Of a stretch of 64,000 nucleotides of DNA, positions 34,177-42,262 are shown one piece after another. The notes below the pieces were generated by a model. It saw nothing but the letters and a program-made list of their open reading frames with translations. It made no database searches and was not told the DNA's origin. The DNA is from Moraxellaceae bacterium. Its GTDB lineage: Bacteria > Pseudomonadota > Gammaproteobacteria > Burkholderiales > Rhodocyclaceae. A program made the position numbers and the translations under genes. The stretch is taken from positions 1 through 64,000 of the forward strand of contig JAVHYF010000021.1 of the NCBI GenBank assembly GCA_031119205.1, in the 5' to 3' direction. How positions within the stretch are numbered: position 1 is the first letter of the stretch; every line of letters begins with the position of its first letter.

Positions 34177-35073
34177 ATGAGCAAGATCGTGAGCAACACA
34201 GTGAAGAACGCTCGCCGTGTCGATCGCCGCGTGACCGGTCGTCCCACCTCGGACGGTGCCGGTGTGCGCCTGACCCGCGTGCTGACGCAACCGCTGCAGC
34301 GCCGGCTGGACCCCTTCCTGATGCTGGACGCCTTCGGCAGCGACAACCCCGGCGACTACATCGGCGGCTTCCCGGATCACCCGCACCGTGGTTTCGAGAC
34401 CGTCACCTACATGCTTGCCGGCCGCATGCGTCACCGCGACAGCGCGGGGCATGAAGGCCTGCTCACCAATGGCGGCGTGCAGTGGATGACCGCCGGCAGT
34501 GGCCTGATCCACTCCGAGTTGCCGGAGCAGGAAGAGGGCGTGATGGAAGGCTTCCAGCTGTGGGTGAACCTGCCCGCCAAGAACAAGATGGTGCGGCCGG
34601 CCTACCGCGACATTCCGTCTGACGCGATTCCGGAGTACACGACCGATGCGGGCGTGACGGTGCGCGTCATTGCGGGTGAAAGCCATGGTGTGCAAGGCGC
34701 CGTGCAACGGCCGGACACCGAGCCGCTGTACCTCGACGTGCATCTGCCTGCTGGTGCGAGCTTCGAGCAGTTGGTGCCGGCGGATCGCAACGCCTTCCTG
34801 TACGTCTATCGCGGCAGCGTCACCGTCGGCCGCGAGAACGAGGGCGTGCCGGTGCAGAACATGGCGATCCTCGCCAACGAGGCAGATGCGGATGGCATTA
34901 CGGTGCGCGCTGTGGAAGATGCACGCCTGATCATCATCGCCGGCAAGCCGCTGAACGAGCCGATCGCGCAGTACGGTCCGTTCGTGATGAACACCGGTGC
35001 CGAAATCGAGCAGACCCTGCGCGATTACCAGGCTGGGCACTTTCACGCAGCCAAGGTGTTGCAGGAAGTCTGA
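34177..35073 (+). CDS. Pirin family protein
   Basis: The 298-residue bicupin has the pirin metal-binding residues in the N-terminal cupin: HPHRGFETV (two histidines) and LIHSELP (His and Glu). Bacterial pirins of this length include the quercetinase YhhW, and others bind redox partners or regulators. It lies 98 bp after azoR in the same direction and may be co-transcribed with it, in line with a redox or electrophile response. The ATG at 34177 follows AGGGA; the ATG at 34093 would add a non-family lead. A bidirectional terminator follows. Confidence 0.92.
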   Translation: MSKIVSNTVKNARRVDRRVTGRPTSDGAGVRLTRVLTQPLQRRLDPFLMLDAFGSDNPGDYIGGFPDHPHRGFETVTYMLAGRMRHRDSAGHEGLLTNGGVQWMTAGSGLIHSELPEQEEGVMEGFQLWVNLPAKNKMVRPAYRDIPSDAIPEYTTDAGVTVRVIAGESHGVQGAVQRPDTEPLYLDVHLPAGASFEQLVPADRNAFLYVYRGSVTVGRENEGVPVQNMAILANEADADGITVRAVEDARLIIIAGKPLNEPIAQYGPFVMNTGAEIEQTLRDYQAGHFHAAKVLQEV

Positions 35074-35096
35074 TGCTGGGTGCGTCGTAGCAAGAG

Positions 35097-35126
35097 AAAA
35101 GCCGCGAATCGCTCCGCGGCTTTTTT
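35097..35126. terminator. Bidirectional intrinsic terminator, pirin / fpr
   Basis: A 10-bp stem (AAAAGCCGCG at 35097-35106, complement at 35115-35124) has an 8-nt loop, with T6 on the plus side and A4 on the other. It separates the convergent pirin and ferredoxin-NADP reductase genes. Confidence 0.92.
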
Positions 35127-35150
35127 ATGTGTGCTGTGGGCGCGGTGTGG

Positions 35151-35924
35151 CTACCAGTACTTCTCGAACAGCATGCTGCCGGACAGGCCCCGACGGCAGG
35201 GCTGGAACGCGCGGCCGTTGAGGATGCGGCGCATCTCGGTGGTGAAGTCAGGATTGCCGCAGACCATCACGCGGCTGCCCTGCGCGTCCATGGCCATACC
35301 GACGTGTGCCTCCAGGGCGCCACTTTCGATCATCACGGGAATCCGCTGCGACAGCCTGCCTTCCTGTGGCTCACGGGTCACGACCGGCACGTAATGGACA
35401 CGGCCGGGCAGGCGTGCGGCGAGAGCGCGGAACTCGTCCGCATAGGCCAGCTCATTGGCATAGCGCACGCTGTGCACCAGCGCGATCTGGCCGTGGCGTT
35501 CCAGTGCGGCGCCATCGCGCAGCATCGACACGTAGGGCCCCAGCCCGCTGCCGGTGGCGAGCATCCACAGGCGGTCGCCTGCGGCGAGCTGTGTCTCGAT
35601 GAAGAAGCCCATCGCGAGGTGTTCGAAGCGGACTGCATCGCCGACGCCCAGCGCATCCAGTGCGGGCGTCAGGGCGCCGCCGGGCACGAGGGTCAGCAGG
35701 AATTCCAGGTCGTCTTCCGCCGGTGCCGACACGATGGAATAGGGCCGCCAGACTTCCTGTCCATCCGCCAGCGCGAGGCCCAGCTTGGCGTAATGACCGG
35801 GCTGGAAGCGGAAGTCCGCAGGACGCGTGATGCGCAACGACCACTGGTGCGGCGCCCAGCGTTGCACGGCCGTGATGCGTTCGTTGCTCCAGCGCTGCGC
35901 GCTGTGACGGGTAGTGGGATCCAT
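35151..35924 (-). CDS. fpr: Ferredoxin/flavodoxin-NADP+ reductase
   Basis: The 257-residue FAD enzyme transfers electrons between NADPH and ferredoxin or flavodoxin. The FAD site is RPYSIVSAP (near 58), the NADP-binding region is ATGSGLGPYVSML (near 120) and VMVCGNPDFT (near 220), and the protein ends LFEKYW, close to the aromatic terminus of the bacterial FPR subclass. The ATG at 35924 is chosen over an upstream one (35960). It is convergent with the pirin gene and followed upstream by sua5. Confidence 0.95.
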   Translation of the reverse strand: MDPTTRHSAQRWSNERITAVQRWAPHQWSLRITRPADFRFQPGHYAKLGLALADGQEVWRPYSIVSAPAEDDLEFLLTLVPGGALTPALDALGVGDAVRFEHLAMGFFIETQLAAGDRLWMLATGSGLGPYVSMLRDGAALERHGQIALVHSVRYANELAYADEFRALAARLPGRVHYVPVVTREPQEGRLSQRIPVMIESGALEAHVGMAMDAQGSRVMVCGNPDFTTEMRRILNGRAFQPCRRGLSGSMLFEKYW

Positions 35925-36023
35925 GATGCCGGTGTGGGTATTCCGCCGTCGTGGCGGCACAGGTGTGACTCTAGCGCGATGCGCAGGTTTCGTCGGCAGA
36001 CGAGGCGTTCGGCCGCCGGTCGC

Positions 36024-36998
36024 TCAGGTCTCGTCCTGCTCGCCGGAGCCCACGACGGCGCGGCCCAGGCGGTCGCGCAGCGCATCCCAGTCGCCGTCCT
36101 CGGGCAGGGATTCGACGAGGATGGCGCTAGCCCCTGCCGCGTCCAGGGCGCGCAGGTTGGCGTAGAGGTCGTGGGCGAAGCCCGCGGCGTCCTGCGGTGC
36201 ACTGATCCAGCGGCCGCTGAAGTGACGCGGACGCATGGCCTCGCGGGCCAGCACCGCGACATCGGTCGGGGCCGACAGCAGTGCCAGGGCGTCCACCATC
36301 TTCATGCGCGTCGCCGGAGCGTAGTGCGCGGCGAGTGCACCGGAGACGCGGGGTGCGTCCTCCTGTTTCTGCGGCATGCGCGGACGACGGCCGATCACCG
36401 CGGCAATGGCGTCTGCGCCGATCATGCCGGGACGCAGGATCACTGGCTCGCCACGCGACAGGTCGAGGATGGTGGATTCGATACCCACCTGGCATGCGCC
36501 GCCGTCAAGCACCATCGCCACCGACTCACCGAGTTCGTCGAAGACGTGCTGCGCGGTGGTGGGGCTGATGCGGCCGAAACGGTTGGCCGACGGCGCCGCC
36601 ACGCCGCCACCGAATGCGCGCAGCAGGGCCAGTGCCACCGGATGATCCGGCACGCGCAGGCCCACGGTGTCCTGGCCGCCCGTCACTTCGGCGGGGACGT
36701 CTTCTTCTTTCTTCAAGATCAGCGTGAGCGGGCCGGGCCAGAAGGCGCGGGCCAGGGCGATGGCTTCCTTCGGAATCTCGCGCGCCCACTGGGTGATGGA
36801 GTCGGCGTCGGCAAGATGCACGATCAGCGGGTGATCGGCCGGGCGGTTCTTGGCGGCGAAGATCTTCGCCACCGCTGTGGGGTTGCTCGCGTCGGCGCCT
36901 AGGCCGTACACCGTCTCGGTGGGCAGGGCCACCAGTTCGCCCTGGCGCAGCAAGCCGGCGGCACGGGCCAGGGTGTCGGCGTCAGGCGTGACGATCAT
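36024..36998 (-). CDS. Threonylcarbamoyl-AMP synthase, Sua5 type
   Basis: The 324-residue protein has the YrdC/TsaC catalytic domain (about 1-200) plus the C-terminal Sua5 domain. It makes threonylcarbamoyl-AMP from threonine, bicarbonate and ATP for t6A37 on ANN-reading tRNAs. Catalytic signatures are PTETVYGLG near 26-34, KNRP near 50 and SANRFG near 140. The two-domain form is the archaeal/yeast Sua5 arrangement, also common in betaproteobacteria. It starts 29 bp after the purK stop codon, so it is probably the last gene of the fol/pur transcript. Confidence 0.93.
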   Translation of the reverse strand: MIVTPDADTLARAAGLLRQGELVALPTETVYGLGADASNPTAVAKIFAAKNRPADHPLIVHLADADSITQWAREIPKEAIALARAFWPGPLTLILKKEEDVPAEVTGGQDTVGLRVPDHPVALALLRAFGGGVAAPSANRFGRISPTTAQHVFDELGESVAMVLDGGACQVGIESTILDLSRGEPVILRPGMIGADAIAAVIGRRPRMPQKQEDAPRVSGALAAHYAPATRMKMVDALALLSAPTDVAVLAREAMRPRHFSGRWISAPQDAAGFAHDLYANLRALDAAGASAILVESLPEDGDWDALRDRLGRAVVGSGEQDET

Positions 36999-37027
36999 GG
37001 GGAGGGATCATGCGGTGGGGCGACCGC

Positions 37028-38224
37028 TCACTCGTCGCGGATGCCGATGGCGGCGCGGGCGGCCATCGCACTGTCGTAGGCGCGTTGCGGGTCGGCGTCC
37101 ACCACGGTGAAGTGACCCATCTTGCGACCCGGGCGGGCGTGGTGCTTGCCGTACAGGTGCAGCTTCAGTGTCGGGTAGGCCAGCAGCTTCGACCAGTCCG
37201 GCTCGCGATAGGCACCGTGACTGTCGGGGCCGGGCTGGCTCGCGTCGTACCAGATGTCGCCCAGCAGGTTCACCATCACTGCCGCGCTGTGCGCGCGTGC
37301 GTCGCCCAGCGGCAGGCCGCACAGCGCGCGTACCTGTTGCTCGAACTGGCTGGTGATGCAGGCATCCACCGTGTAGTGGCCGCTGTTGTGCGGGCGCGGT
37401 GCCATCTCGTTCACGTACAGCTGGCCGCGGGACACGAAGAACTCCACGCCCAGCGTGCCGATGAAACCCAGCTTCTCCGCGATGCGTTCGCCGATCTCCT
37501 GCACGCTGTCCTGCTGGCAGCTCGATGCGCGCACCGGGGCGATGGAGATGTCGAGGATGCCGCGTGCGTGGATGTTCTCGGCGACCGGGAAGCAGCGTGT
37601 CGTGCCGTGCTCGTCGCGGGCCAGCACTACCGACACTTCGTAGTCCAGCTTGACCAGCTCTTCCAGCACGCAGGCTTCGTTGCGGAAACCGTGGAAAGCG
37701 TGGATCGCTTCCTCGCGGCTGGCGACGCGGGCCTGGCCCTTGCCGTCGTAGCCGAAGCGGGCCACCTTGAGGATGCCGGGGAAAAGATGCGCAGGCGCGT
37801 CACGCAGGTCCTGCTCGCTGTTGATCGCGGCGAAGTCGGCGTGCGGGATGCCGCTGTTCCGGAGGAACATCTTCTCGGCGACGCGGTTCTGGCAGATGCC
37901 GACGGCATCCGCACCGGGGCGCACCGGCAGGAACTTGGCGAGGTATTCCAGCGTGCCTGCAGGCACGTTCTCGAACTCGGTGGTGATGGCGGCGCAGTGC
38001 GCGGCCAGTTCATCCAGCGCGCCGAGGTCGTCGTAGTCGGCCTTCAGATGACGGTCGGCGGCGATGCCGGCCGGGCTGTTGGCGTCCGGGTCCAGCACCC
38101 ATACCTTGTAGCCCATCTCGTGGGCAGCCAGCACGAAGAAGCGGCCGAGCTGGCCGCCCCCGAGCATGCCCAGCGTGGCGGGCGGAAGGATCGGCGAAGA
38201 GGATGTCTTGTCTTGAGCGGCCAT
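37028..38224 (-). CDS. purK: N5-carboxyaminoimidazole ribonucleotide synthase
   Basis: The 398-residue ATP-grasp enzyme converts AIR, bicarbonate and ATP to N5-CAIR in purine synthesis. Features are the N-terminal LGMLGGGQLGR loop, FENVPAGTLEYLA near 83, and the ATP-grasp C-terminal motif NEMAPRPHNSGHYT near 298. It follows purE by 72 bp and acts immediately before it in the pathway. The ATG at 38224 gives the normal family length; the frame extends to 38275 without conserved sequence. Confidence 0.96.
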   Translation of the reverse strand: MAAQDKTSSSPILPPATLGMLGGGQLGRFFVLAAHEMGYKVWVLDPDANSPAGIAADRHLKADYDDLGALDELAAHCAAITTEFENVPAGTLEYLAKFLPVRPGADAVGICQNRVAEKMFLRNSGIPHADFAAINSEQDLRDAPAHLFPGILKVARFGYDGKGQARVASREEAIHAFHGFRNEACVLEELVKLDYEVSVVLARDEHGTTRCFPVAENIHARGILDISIAPVRASSCQQDSVQEIGERIAEKLGFIGTLGVEFFVSRGQLYVNEMAPRPHNSGHYTVDACITSQFEQQVRALCGLPLGDARAHSAAVMVNLLGDIWYDASQPGPDSHGAYREPDWSKLLAYPTLKLHLYGKHHARPGRKMGHFTVVDADPQRAYDSAMAARAAIGIRDE

Positions 38225-38296
38225 CAATGCACCGTGGCGCGTGAATGCGGGGAACGATAAGGACGACACGGACACCGCAGGGATGCCCGCAGCATG

Positions 38297-38794
38297 TCAG
38301 TCGAGTTTCATGTCCAGCACGGTCTGCGTCTGGCGCGTGCGGAACTCTTCCAGCTTCGTGACCAGCGCCGGATCGTTGTTGGCCAGCAGGGAAACGGCGA
38401 ACAAAGCGGCGTTGGCGGCGCCGGCCTCGCCGATGGCGAAGGTGGCGACCGGAATGCCCTTGGGCATCTGCACGATGGAGTACAGCGAATCCAGGCCCGA
38501 CAGCGCCTTGCTCTGCACCGGTACGCCCAGCACCGGAAGGGTTGTCTTGGCGGCCACCATGCCCGGCAGGTGGGCGGCGCCGCCAGCACCGGCGATGATG
38601 GCTTTGAGGCCACGGGCACGCGCGTTCTCGGCGTACTCGAACATCAGGTCCGGCGTGCGGTGGGCAGACACCACGCGCGCTTCGTAAGCCACGCCGAAGT
38701 CGTCGAGGATCTTCGCCGCGGCCTGCAGCGTGGGCCAGTCCGAGTTGGAGCCCATGATGATGCCGACCAGCGGCGAGGACGAAACGTTGCTCAT
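38297..38794 (-). CDS. purE: N5-carboxyaminoimidazole ribonucleotide mutase
   Basis: The 165-residue class I PurE converts N5-CAIR to CAIR. The conserved [12 protein letters not shown] loop (near 11-22), VSAHRTPD catalytic histidine segment (near 43-50) and [12 protein letters not shown] (near 68-79) are intact. The ATG overlaps the folD stop codon by four bases (ATGA), indicating translational coupling. Confidence 0.97.
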   Translation of the reverse strand: MSNVSSSPLVGIIMGSNSDWPTLQAAAKILDDFGVAYEARVVSAHRTPDLMFEYAENARARGLKAIIAGAGGAAHLPGMVAAKTTLPVLGVPVQSKALSGLDSLYSIVQMPKGIPVATFAIGEAGAANAALFAVSLLANNDPALVTKLEEFRTRQTQTVLDMKLD

Positions 38795-39660
38795 GGCGTG
38801 CTCTGGAAATGGGCCGCAGCGCGGCGCGCGGATTCGAGGGTGTTGGACAGCAGCATGGTGATGGTCATCGGGCCGACGCCACCCGGAACGGGGGTGATGA
38901 GGCCGGCCACCTCTTTCGCGGACTCGAAGTCCACGTCACCGCACAGCTTTCCATCAGGCAGGCGGTTGATGCCCACGTCGATGATGGTGGATCCCGGCTT
39001 GATCATCTCGCCGGTGACGAACTTCGGCTTGCCCACGGCGGCGACCACGATGTCGGCGCGCTTCGTGTGGAAGGCGAGGTCGCGCGTCTGCGAGTGACAC
39101 ACCGTGACGGTGGCGCCCTGCGACAGCAGCATGACGGCCATCGGCTTGCCGACGATGTTGCTGCGACCAATGACGACCGCCTCCGCACCCTTCAAGGGCA
39201 CGCCGCCGACTTCCAGCATCTTCATGACGCCCCAGGGCGTGCAGGGGTAGAAGCTCTTGCGACCCTGCAGCAGCAGGCCGAAGTTTTCGGCGTGGAAGCC
39301 ATCGACGTCCTTGGCCGGCGAGATCGCCTCCAGCACTTCCTCCTCGTTGAACTGCTTGGGCAAGGGCAGTTGTACGAGGATGCCGTGCACCAGCGGATCG
39401 CGGTTCAGTTCGTCGATCTTCGCGAGTACCACTTCCGGCGCGACGTCGGCCGGGTAGTCGAACTTCAGCGAACGGAAGCCGGCCTTTTCGCAGGCGGCCA
39501 CCTTGTTGCGGACATACACGGCCGAGGCCGGATTGTCGCCAACGAGGATCACGGCGAGGCAGGGCTGCACGCCTTGTGCGACAAGGGCGGCGGCCTGTTG
39601 GGCGATGTCTTCGCGGACCTGCGCGGCGAGCGCGTTGCCATCAAGAATGCGGGCGGTCAT
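38791..39660 (-). CDS. folD: Methylenetetrahydrofolate dehydrogenase / cyclohydrolase
   Basis: The 289-residue bifunctional enzyme interconverts 5,10-methylene-THF and 10-formyl-THF, the one-carbon donor for purine synthesis. The catalytic Lys is in [13 protein letters not shown] (near 50-62); other motifs are [28 protein letters not shown] and [10 protein letters not shown]. It heads a folD-purE-purK-sua5 group, linking formyl supply to the purine pathway. The 230-bp gap upstream (39661-39891) must hold its promoter and shows no gene. Confidence 0.97.
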   Translation of the reverse strand: MTARILDGNALAAQVREDIAQQAAALVAQGVQPCLAVILVGDNPASAVYVRNKVAACEKAGFRSLKFDYPADVAPEVVLAKIDELNRDPLVHGILVQLPLPKQFNEEEVLEAISPAKDVDGFHAENFGLLLQGRKSFYPCTPWGVMKMLEVGGVPLKGAEAVVIGRSNIVGKPMAVMLLSQGATVTVCHSQTRDLAFHTKRADIVVAAVGKPKFVTGEMIKPGSTIIDVGINRLPDGKLCGDVDFESAKEVAGLITPVPGGVGPMTITMLLSNTLESARRAAAHFQSTP

Positions 39661-39891
39661 GGCTGCGGCTTAAGCGATTGAAAAACCGGGCATTCTACCC
39701 GCCTGCGGCGATGGGGGAAACCAAGTCTTTACGTGGGCCCGAGAGCAGCGCCAGGCCTGCGCCAGCGGGGGGTGGGGCCACGGGATGCTTCTCGACGCCG
39801 GAACTCGTTGCACGGTTCCAGCACTGCTGCCTCGTTCCGCCTTGATCTGCGTCCGACAGGCCCCTGCCGCGACGATCGGATGAGTGCGGGT

Positions 39892-41025
39892 CTATCGCCT
39901 GTCGAGGAATAGCCCCAGGCCGCCGAGGCCGGGCAGGTGATTGCACATCACCTTCAGCACGATGAGGATGGGGACGGCGATCAGCATGCCGGGCAAGCCC
40001 CACAGCCACCCCCAGAACAGGAAGCTCACGAAGATGAACACCGGGTTCAGCGCCATCGTGCGGCCGGCGAGGATGGGCTGCAGCAACTGGCCCTCGATGA
40101 GCGCCAGCACGGCGAAGGACAGTGGCACGGGCCAGATCATGTCCAGACTGTCGAAGGACAGCAGGGCCGCGCCTGTCAGCACGCCCAGGCTGAGCAGCGG
40201 GCCGAGGTAGGGCACGAAGTTCAGCACTGCCACCAGCACGCCCCAAAGCGCGGCGTTGGGCAGGCCCAGCGCAAACATCAGGATTGCCGTAGAGGCGCCC
40301 AGCCCCAGGTTGATGGCGCTGATCAGCAGGAAGTAACGCCCGACTTCCTTCTGCATCGTGCGGCCGACCTCCACTGCGCGGCGCCGGTCGCGCAGGCGTG
40401 GCAGTACGCTGACGATCTTGCGCAGGAACAGGTCGCCCGAAGCCAGCAGGAAGAAGGTGAGCATCAGCGTGGAGAAGGCGCTCAGCACGAACTTGTGCGT
40501 GCTGTTCATGATCAGCTCGCTGAGCTTGGGCGCTTCCTTCACCACTACCGGGTTGCGCGTGCTGCTGCCGTCCAGTGAGGTCAACCGCTCGACGCGGTCG
40601 GTCGCGCGCTTTACGTCAACGAAGGTCTGCTTGATGCTGCGCAGCTTGCGATCGGCCTCCGCCATGGCCTGTGGCGCCCGCTGCAGCCATTCGCTCGCGG
40701 GTTGGGCCAGTGTGGCGAGGCTGGCGCCGATGGTCAGCACGGCCACCAGCAGGATGATGCCGGCGCCGATCGGCTCGGCAATGCCGGTTCGCTTCAGGCC
40801 GCGCACAGCGGGCGACAGCAGGAAGTACAGCAGGACGGCCAGCACGACCGGCAGCAGGACGTGCTTGGCCGCATGAAGGGCTGCCACCAGCGCGAGCAGG
40901 AACAGGCCAGTCACCGCCCAGTGCCGGGCGGGGTACGGCGCTGCTGCGTCAGCTTCCGGAGCCTGCTCGGCGGCGGTGCTCTGCAACGCATCGACCACGG
41001 AACCCGGCGGCAGGGGGGCCGACAT
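39892..41025 (-). CDS. AI-2E family (PerM/TqsA-type) membrane permease
   Basis: The 377-residue protein has about eight membrane helices and a large central helical loop (about 100-200), the layout of the UPF0118/AI-2E family. Members have been linked to autoinducer-2 export and to sodium/proton antiport; the function here is not inferable. Conserved C-terminal segments include NFVPYLGPLLS near 275 and LNPVFIFVSFLFWGWLWG near 327. The ATG at 41025 is preferred to an upstream frame overlapping the next gene. The PLDc_N gene ends 20 bp upstream, so both may be one transcript. Confidence 0.9.
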   Translation of the reverse strand: MSAPLPPGSVVDALQSTAAEQAPEADAAAPYPARHWAVTGLFLLALVAALHAAKHVLLPVVLAVLLYFLLSPAVRGLKRTGIAEPIGAGIILLVAVLTIGASLATLAQPASEWLQRAPQAMAEADRKLRSIKQTFVDVKRATDRVERLTSLDGSSTRNPVVVKEAPKLSELIMNSTHKFVLSAFSTLMLTFFLLASGDLFLRKIVSVLPRLRDRRRAVEVGRTMQKEVGRYFLLISAINLGLGASTAILMFALGLPNAALWGVLVAVLNFVPYLGPLLSLGVLTGAALLSFDSLDMIWPVPLSFAVLALIEGQLLQPILAGRTMALNPVFIFVSFLFWGWLWGLPGMLIAVPILIVLKVMCNHLPGLGGLGLFLDRR

Positions 41026-41045
41026 GAGGGCGGCTCCGTGGTGTG

Positions 41046-41231
41046 TCAGGAACTGCTGCGCGGGCCGACCAGCGCCCAGATGATCAGACCGATCACCGGC
41101 AGCAGCACGATCAGCAGGATCCACAGCACCTTGTTACCGGTGCTGGCACCACTCTGCACGATCTTCAGGATCGCCCAGATGTCCAGCGCCAGAATGATGA
41201 TGCCGAATATTCCACCGTACTCGCCGAGCAT
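41046..41231 (-). CDS. PLDc_N domain membrane miniprotein
   Basis: The 61-residue protein is two hydrophobic helices joined by a short polar turn, with the PLDc_N signature LDIWAILKI near 16-24 and the helix-2 stretch WILLIVLLPVIGLIIWALVG. This module is the N-terminal membrane anchor of cardiolipin synthases but occurs alone as small proteins, often in envelope-stress sets. No phospholipase HKD motif is present. It is adjacent to the ferritin-like and entericidin genes of the stress cluster. Confidence 0.87.
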   Translation of the reverse strand: MLGEYGGIFGIIILALDIWAILKIVQSGASTGNKVLWILLIVLLPVIGLIIWALVGPRSSS

Positions 41232-41270
41232 GGTTTTCCTCTCTTCTGTTGTTATTGCGGGAGGGATGAA

Positions 41271-41289
41271 GGCGCTGCCGGGCAGCGCC
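41271..41289. terminator. Short hairpin after the ferritin-like gene
   Basis: A perfect 8-bp stem (GGCGCTGC at 41271-41278, complement at 41282-41289) with a 3-nt loop is located 15 bp past the stop codon of the ferritin-like gene. No strong U-tract follows, so termination is plausible only. Confidence 0.55.
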
Positions 41290-41304
41290 TGCTTGTGGAG
41301 GCCT

Positions 41305-41868
41305 TTACTGCGCGATCAGGCTGCGCAGTTCGTCGGCGTGCTTCTCTTCGGTGGCGAGGATGTCTTCGAGCATCCGTCGCGTCACCGGGTCGTCTTCGCC
41401 GAAGTACACGATCATCTCGCGGTAGCTTTCCACCGCGATGCGCTCCGCGATCAGGTTCTCGCGGATCATGTCGCGCAGCGAAGTCGCACGCACGTACTCG
41501 GCGTGGCTTTGCGCTGACAGGGTGTCGGGCGCGAAGTTGGGTTCTCCGCCCAGCTGGACGATGCGTCGGGCCAGCATGTCGGCGTGCGACAGTTCTTCGT
41601 TGGAGTGTTCGAGGAACTCGGCAGCCACGCTACCGGCCTGCATGCCTTCGGCCATGAAGTAGTGCAGGCGGTAGCGGAGCACGCACACCAACTCGGTGGC
41701 CAGCGCGATGTTCAGGACGGCGACCGCGCGTTGCGGCTCCAGCGGATAGTCGTCGGTCACCGGTCCCTGTTCGATGTGGGCACGTGCGCGTTCGCGCAGG
41801 GCGTACACATCGGACAGGAAAGGGCCGGGCGCTGCCGATGTCAGTGCAGGGGTGTCAGGTCCGTTCAT
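41305..41868 (-). CDS. Ferritin-like (bacterioferritin-type) protein
   Basis: The 187-residue four-helix protein has a flexible N-terminus and a di-iron ligand pattern: Glu in ALATELVCVLRY, EELSHADM near 91-98, Glu in ERIAVESYREM near 142, and EEKHADEL near 175. This fits the ferritin-like superfamily and bacterioferritin-related stress proteins; iron storage, ferroxidase or DNA protection are all possible. The ATG at 41868 is chosen over 41925. The entericidin gene lies just upstream on the same strand, so co-expression is likely. Confidence 0.85.
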   Translation of the reverse strand: MNGPDTPALTSAAPGPFLSDVYALRERARAHIEQGPVTDDYPLEPQRAVAVLNIALATELVCVLRYRLHYFMAEGMQAGSVAAEFLEHSNEELSHADMLARRIVQLGGEPNFAPDTLSAQSHAEYVRATSLRDMIRENLIAERIAVESYREMIVYFGEDDPVTRRMLEDILATEEKHADELRSLIAQ

Positions 41869-41934
41869 GGCGATGCTCCATGTTCGTTGGTGTGAGATGT
41901 GCCTTGTGCCGGAGTGGCCAGGCACTGCCCGGGC

Positions 41935-42063
41935 TTACTTGGCCCGCTCGGCCGCGTTCTGGATCTTTTCGCCGCCGCGCTCGACGTCCTTGCCGGCACC
42001 CTGGATGGTGTTGCAGCCGGACACGATGAGCATGGCGGCGATGAGGGAGGTAATGAGTTTCAT
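41935..42063 (-). CDS. Entericidin A/B family lipoprotein
   Basis: The 42-residue lipoprotein has a short signal with the lipobox VSGC (Cys17), then NTIQGAGKDVERGGEKIQ and NAAERAK, the entericidin core that forms an amphipathic helix. Entericidins are stationary-phase or stress-induced outer-membrane or inner-membrane lipoproteins related to bacteriolytic toxin/antidote pairs in enterics; only one copy is present here. The ATG at 42063 follows an AAAGGAG. It lies between the ferritin-like gene and a divergent CHASE3 histidine kinase gene. Confidence 0.93.
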   Translation of the reverse strand: MKLITSLIAAMLIVSGCNTIQGAGKDVERGGEKIQNAAERAK

Positions 42064-42262
42064 GGCATGACTCCTTTTTCTGTTTGAAGGCTTGCTGTAG
42101 CGCACCCGCCACCATGGCGCAGTGCATGGAGTGCAGCTTAAGGAAACGCTCTTTTCCGCCCTGTCGGAGCCAGCGGAAAGACATGTCAGACTATTCCTGC
42201 ACCTCAGGACCTCCTGTCGGTGCATCATTCCGCACAGGCCGGAAAGGCAACTGAGGAGCGCA

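Noticed and set aside
39661-39891. The gap between folD and the AI-2E gene considered as SRP RNA or another small RNA
   Set aside because: A segment vaguely like the SRP RNA loop was noted, but the consensus bases are absent and no convincing stem, promoter and terminator set is visible.
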